Below, in pieces: positions 61,163 to 64,000 of a stretch of DNA of 64,000 nucleotides. Source of the DNA: G963665925 sp963665925 (GTDB lineage Bacteria; Bacillota; Clostridia; Peptostreptococcales; Acidaminobacteraceae). The DNA lies in contig OY762511.1 in assembly GCA_963665925.1 (NCBI GenBank), positions 2,852,001 through 2,916,000 on the forward strand, in the 5' to 3' direction. Every line of letters begins with the position of its first letter. Positions within the stretch are counted from its first letter, which is position 1. The notes beneath the pieces are model-generated. The model had not been told where the DNA came from, ran no database searches, and saw only the letters and a program-made list of their open reading frames with translations. The position numbers were made by a program, and so were the translations under genes.

Positions 61163-61966
61163 ATGAAAATTGGGGTTACAACATCCATTGGGCCATCAGA
61201 TAAAATGCTGGATCGTGCACAGGTGATCGCGAATCATTTTGAAGGCGTTTTTTATGAGAGAAAGAAGACGGGGCTTGGAAAACTCATGGAAGAGCATGGG
61301 TTGACATATTTATTTATTGTACAAGTGGATAGACTTGTCTTAAAGGATGGTCAAGGAGAATTTTTTTGGCATCCTGGCACGTCGGTCATAAAGATTTGGG
61401 ATATTGCGCAGGGGAAAGGCAACCAGCTTGTTGATGCTTGTGGCATTGAGCCAGGGGACAAGGTGCTGGACTGCACCCTTGGGTATGGTTCTGACGCCAT
61501 CGTCATGGCGAGTCAGGTCGGAGAAGACGGGGTGGTTATTGGTCTGGAGTCCAGTGCACTGATGGCATTTATGACCCGCGATGGCCTTGACCACTATGAA
61601 GACGGATCCGATTTGCTTATATCTGCAATGCGTAAAATTGAAATCTCCTGCGTGGATCATCTGGACTACTTGAAACAGCAGCCAGACAGCAGTTATGATG
61701 TTATTTACTTTGATCCCATGTTTCAAAGCTCCACAGAGGCATCGCATGCAATGCAGAGCTTAAAAATGGTTGCGGATCACTCACCGCTCAGCAATGCCTC
61801 AGTTCGTGAAGCGCTCAGAGTTTGCAGAAAGCGCGTTGTCGTTAAAGAGAAGATTGGAAGCGGCGTGTTTAAGCGCCTTGGAATCAAAAAACGTGTGGGA
61901 AATATGCGCTATGGTCAAGTCGTATATGGCATACTTGAAAAAGGGAATCATGAAAACGTGAACTGA
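61163..61966 (+). CDS. RsmJ-like class I SAM methyltransferase
   Basis: A 267-residue protein; AGAGGTGAT precedes ATG 61163. After an N-terminal about 90 residues of its own, the SAM domain reads VLDCTLGYGSDAIVMASQVGEDGVVIGLESS, with an NPPY-like motif replaced by DVIYFDPMFQ, as in RsmJ (16S rRNA guanine-N2 methyltransferase), where DPMY occurs. A rRNA target is therefore plausible, but the N-terminus differs. The gene is followed by a small ferredoxin gene. Confidence 0.75.
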   Translation: MKIGVTTSIGPSDKMLDRAQVIANHFEGVFYERKKTGLGKLMEEHGLTYLFIVQVDRLVLKDGQGEFFWHPGTSVIKIWDIAQGKGNQLVDACGIEPGDKVLDCTLGYGSDAIVMASQVGEDGVVIGLESSALMAFMTRDGLDHYEDGSDLLISAMRKIEISCVDHLDYLKQQPDSSYDVIYFDPMFQSSTEASHAMQSLKMVADHSPLSNASVREALRVCRKRVVVKEKIGSGVFKRLGIKKRVGNMRYGQVVYGILEKGNHENVN

Positions 61967-62051
61967 TAAGAGGTTGACAAGGCTCTTTGAAAGTAGGAAA
62001 ATGACCCCGTGACTGTAATGAATATGCGTTTAACGACTGCGGGGGGATAAT

Positions 62052-62216
62052 ATGAAAATTGATGCGGCAAAATGTACCGGTTGCGGTTTGTGTAAAGAGT
62101 CGTGTGCGGTTGATGCCATTGCGTTAATTGGCGGTAAGGCGGAGCTTGATACCACAAGATGCATCAAGTGCCGTATGTGTCTGGCGGTGTGCCCGGTCAA
62201 AGCTGTTAAAATGTAG
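62052..62216 (+). CDS. Small 2[4Fe-4S] ferredoxin
   Basis: A 54-residue clostridial-type ferredoxin. Two CxxCxxCxxxC clusters are visible: KCTGCGLCKESC (Cys 8, 11, 14, 18) and RCIKCRMCLAVCP (Cys 39, 42, 45, 49), with the usual two-fold symmetry. It transfers electrons at low potential in anaerobic metabolism. A GGGGGG stretch precedes the ATG. It is followed by a bidirectional terminator. Confidence 0.92.
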   Translation: MKIDAAKCTGCGLCKESCAVDAIALIGGKAELDTTRCIKCRMCLAVCPVKAVKM

Positions 62217-62254
62217 CCGGATATACTGAATACAAGAAAAGAACCAGTAAAGTG

Positions 62255-62306
62255 AAAAAGGACCTGAAAGTACAGTCACAAATGACTGTATTTCCAGGTC
62301 CTTTTT
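62255..62306. terminator. Bidirectional intrinsic terminator
   Basis: AAAAAGGACCTG pairs with CAGGTCCTTTTT, with a second stem TACAGTCA/TGACTGTA inside. T runs on both strands end the ferredoxin gene and the leftward secreted-protein gene. Confidence 0.9.
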
Positions 62307-62315
62307 ACTTGCAGC

Positions 62316-62816
62316 TTATTCTTGATTCCAGCGTCCGCCTCTGCCAGCGCCTGATCCATCTCTAAGACCGTTTCCGTTTTGAGCACCGCTGCCATCTTTA
62401 AGTCCGTAGCCGCCTTGTGCGCCAAATCCATTCCCTGCATTTCCACCGCTGTTTCTGCCAAATCCCATGTTCATTCCTTGAAGAAGACGGGCTGGATCTG
62501 TTCCGTCACACGCTTCCATTGCTGAAAGTATTTCATCAGCTTCTTCCTGAGTCATATCGCCAGAATCAACGAGTGCTTGGATTTTGTCTTCTTTTACCCC
62601 GAGAAATTGGGCTTTGAAAGCATCCCAGTATCCATTTTCTTTTGCAAGATCCCCAAATCGCTCGCCTGCGCCGCGTGCTGCATAAGCCTCTTCTACTGTA
62701 ATGCCAGCCTCATCAGCATAGATTTCAGCAGGACTTTGGAGTGTATCTGCAAAACTCATTGCACCTGCACTGAGAACGAGTAAACCTGTAACCGCTAAGC
62801 TCATAACCTTTTTCAT
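62316..62816 (-). CDS. Secreted protein with DUF2680-like domain and Gly-rich tail
   Basis: A 166-residue protein. MKKVMSLAVTGLLVLSAGAMSFA is a classical signal peptide with an AxA-like cleavage site. The middle (ITVEEAYAARGAGERFGDLAKENGYWDAFKAQFLGVKEDKIQALVDSGDMTQEEADEIL) follows the DUF2680-type repeat of secreted Clostridia proteins. The C-terminal about 50 residues are a low-complexity Gly/Asn/Ser tract (QNGNGLRDGSGAGRGG). It may be cell-wall-bound, but the function is unknown. Confidence 0.75.
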   Translation of the reverse strand: MKKVMSLAVTGLLVLSAGAMSFADTLQSPAEIYADEAGITVEEAYAARGAGERFGDLAKENGYWDAFKAQFLGVKEDKIQALVDSGDMTQEEADEILSAMEACDGTDPARLLQGMNMGFGRNSGGNAGNGFGAQGGYGLKDGSGAQNGNGLRDGSGAGRGGRWNQE

Positions 62817-62992
62817 TTGTATTTCCTCCTTATGATTTGTCTTCCTTAAGTTTCCTATGTTTGTCTTACTGTGATTACATGATAACCCCGTTTTGTGACA
62901 ACTGTGTGGCAGCCTTGTAACGATTTAATGCAATTTGAAAAATGCGTGGAAGCATATGTTTGCCTATTTGGCATGTGCCCTGCAAAGTTAAT

Positions 62993-63029
62993 AAAGCGAG
63001 GACGTACACAGTGTGCACGTCCTCGCTTT
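62993..63029 (-). terminator. Intrinsic terminator of the flavoprotein reductase gene
   Basis: AAAGCGAGGACGT (62993-63005) pairs with ACGTCCTCGCTTT (63017-63029), with CAC/GTG pairing inside. It follows the leftward reductase gene; the T-rich sequence on that strand is CTTTATTAACTTT. Confidence 0.85.
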
Positions 63030-63070
63030 AATGTAGGGTAGTAAAATGTAACTATGGGTTTATTAAAAAG

Positions 63071-64000
63071 TTATTTGGATGACAGTGCTTTGAGGCCCGC
63101 CTGATGCAGGATATACATATTAGGCGATGCGGTTCCCATAGGCTGTGTTCCATATAGATAACTGTAAAGGTCATGTGCTGTGGCATTGTTTTGAATGGCA
63201 ATGCCGATTGCGTTGATGGTTTCAGCAACTTCCTTGTCTCCTGAAAGCTGTGCGCCGAGTAGTGTTAAGGTATCTGCAGCAAAGTAGAACACACCCTCTG
63301 TAATAACTGTATTTGGAAGTGTGGCTGGATGCTTGTTTGCTGCGCTAAGGGCAATTTCTACCCCGTCGTACTGTGTATTTTCAATTTGAGCCTTTGTCAT
63401 ACCGGCTGCAGCGTAGTATTTGCCGTCGATGACAGTGGAAAACAGGTTCGTAATTCCCAGAACAGATAATGGCGTATTTTGACTGGATAGGTTAATTGCA
63501 GCATTTCGACCCTCTTTAGCAGCAATTGACGCAAGACGCACATTGCTTGCATCACCTGAAAATATATCGATTTTTGAAGCGCAGTCTCCAATTGCAAAGA
63601 TTGAAGGGTCTGAAGTCTGCTGGAATTCGTTGACCTTCACTGCTTTTCTAACGTCGAGTTCAAGACCGCAGCCGCTGGCAAGATCTACGTTTGGAAAAGC
63701 ACCAATTGCCATGAAAACAAGATCGGTTTTGATTTCGTCACCATTGCCAAGTACAACACTTTCAACCCGATCGCTACCCTTAAAGGACTGCACACCCACG
63801 CCTGTAAGCACATTGATGCCATGCTTTGACAGCGATGCTTCGATTTGAGCAGAGTAGTTGGCTTCAAATGCCACGCTCAGTACGTGTGGTGCGAGTTCTA
63901 CAAGGGTGATTTCCTTGTTCCCGAGCTTATTGATTTCATCTGCCAGTTCCACGCCAATAAAGCCGCCGCCTACGATAACGATAGACTCTGCTTTTTCCAC
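63071..64000 (-). CDS. FAD/NAD(P)-dependent disulfide-reductase family oxidoreductase, 5' part cut off by the window
   Basis: 309 codons without a stop run into the right edge, so the N-terminal FAD-binding part is missing. IVIVGGGFIGVELADEINKL is the NAD-binding Rossmann motif, and PSIFAIGDCASK is the second FAD-contact motif of the pyridine nucleotide-disulfide family. The C-terminal about 110 residues form the dimerisation domain (GKYYAAAGMTKAQIENTQYDGVEIALSAANKHPATLPN). NADH oxidase, CoA-disulfide reductase and NADH:rubredoxin reductase are all possible. Confidence 0.85.
   Translation of the reverse strand: MEKAESIVIVGGGFIGVELADEINKLGNKEITLVELAPHVLSVAFEANYSAQIEASLSKHGINVLTGVGVQSFKGSDRVESVVLGNGDEIKTDLVFMAIGAFPNVDLASGCGLELDVRKAVKVNEFQQTSDPSIFAIGDCASKIDIFSGDASNVRLASIAAKEGRNAAINLSSQNTPLSVLGITNLFSTVIDGKYYAAAGMTKAQIENTQYDGVEIALSAANKHPATLPNTVITEGVFYFAADTLTLLGAQLSGDKEVAETINAIGIAIQNNATAHDLYSYLYGTQPMGTASPNMYILHQAGLKALSSK

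Overview
The window looks like a chromosome segment of an anaerobic low-GC Gram-positive bacterium (class Clostridia in the broad sense). The signs are strong AGGAGG-type ribosome binding sites, GTG and TTG starts, lipoproteins with lipoboxes, a DegS/DegU-type pair, ClpE, YnzC (DUF896), an RND pump without an outer-membrane partner, several 4Fe-4S proteins, and apparent use of UGA as selenocysteine. The genus cannot be fixed from the sequence. No rRNA, tRNA, CRISPR array, phage genes or insertion sequence were seen.

Layout. 1-12 kb is an accessory-like stretch of small, mostly monocistronic genes: an SDR enzyme cut by the left edge, six GNAT acetyltransferase units (one fused to DUF429, one PaiA-like, one YjaB-like), a MazG-like protein, a Nudix hydrolase, a P-loop kinase, a nitroreductase, an acetoacetate decarboxylase-like protein with an AraC regulator, an AAA ATPase, a 2H phosphoesterase, and two decayed genes (HD phosphohydrolase, histidine phosphatase). 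12-16 kb holds a probable 6S RNA, a MocR regulator, a bactofilin/M23 peptidase pair on the minus strand and a MarR regulator. 16-29 kb holds a 1783-residue pseudokinase-AAA-TPR-GAF-GGDEF-GAF protein, a LacI regulator, a YgiQ radical SAM protein, YnzC, CheW, a DegS/DegU-like pair and an M18 aminopeptidase. 29-37 kb holds a LysR regulator divergent from an AlbA_2 regulator/two-component operon, Hsp20, HtrA, an RsiV-like lipoprotein and a DsrE protein.

37.5-41.3 kb is the most unusual part. It is a copper operon: an excisionase-type HTH protein, a CopA P-type ATPase, CopZ and a small CC/Se-motif protein. In CopA the first cysteine of the second metal-binding motif (GMTCxxC) is an in-frame TGA, and the small protein has an in-frame TGA just before a Cys. 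Both TGAs are followed about 21-22 nt downstream by a hairpin with a G at the start of its apical loop, as expected of a bacterial SECIS. This suggests two neighbouring selenoproteins in copper handling.

41-64 kb carries a macrodomain protein, a MutS2-like ATPase without the Smr domain, an alkyltransferase-like protein, ClpE, an RND pump and adaptor, a substrate-binding lipoprotein paired with a histidine kinase rather than with ABC permeases, a membrane protein of unknown function, a DEAD-box helicase with a methyltransferase, a 4Fe-4S aldo/keto reductase, a glycine riboswitch in front of a PTS EIIC-like membrane protein, an RsmJ-like methyltransferase, a small ferredoxin, a secreted Gly-rich protein and a flavoprotein disulfide reductase cut by the right edge. 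Most operons are closed by clear intrinsic terminators, listed below.
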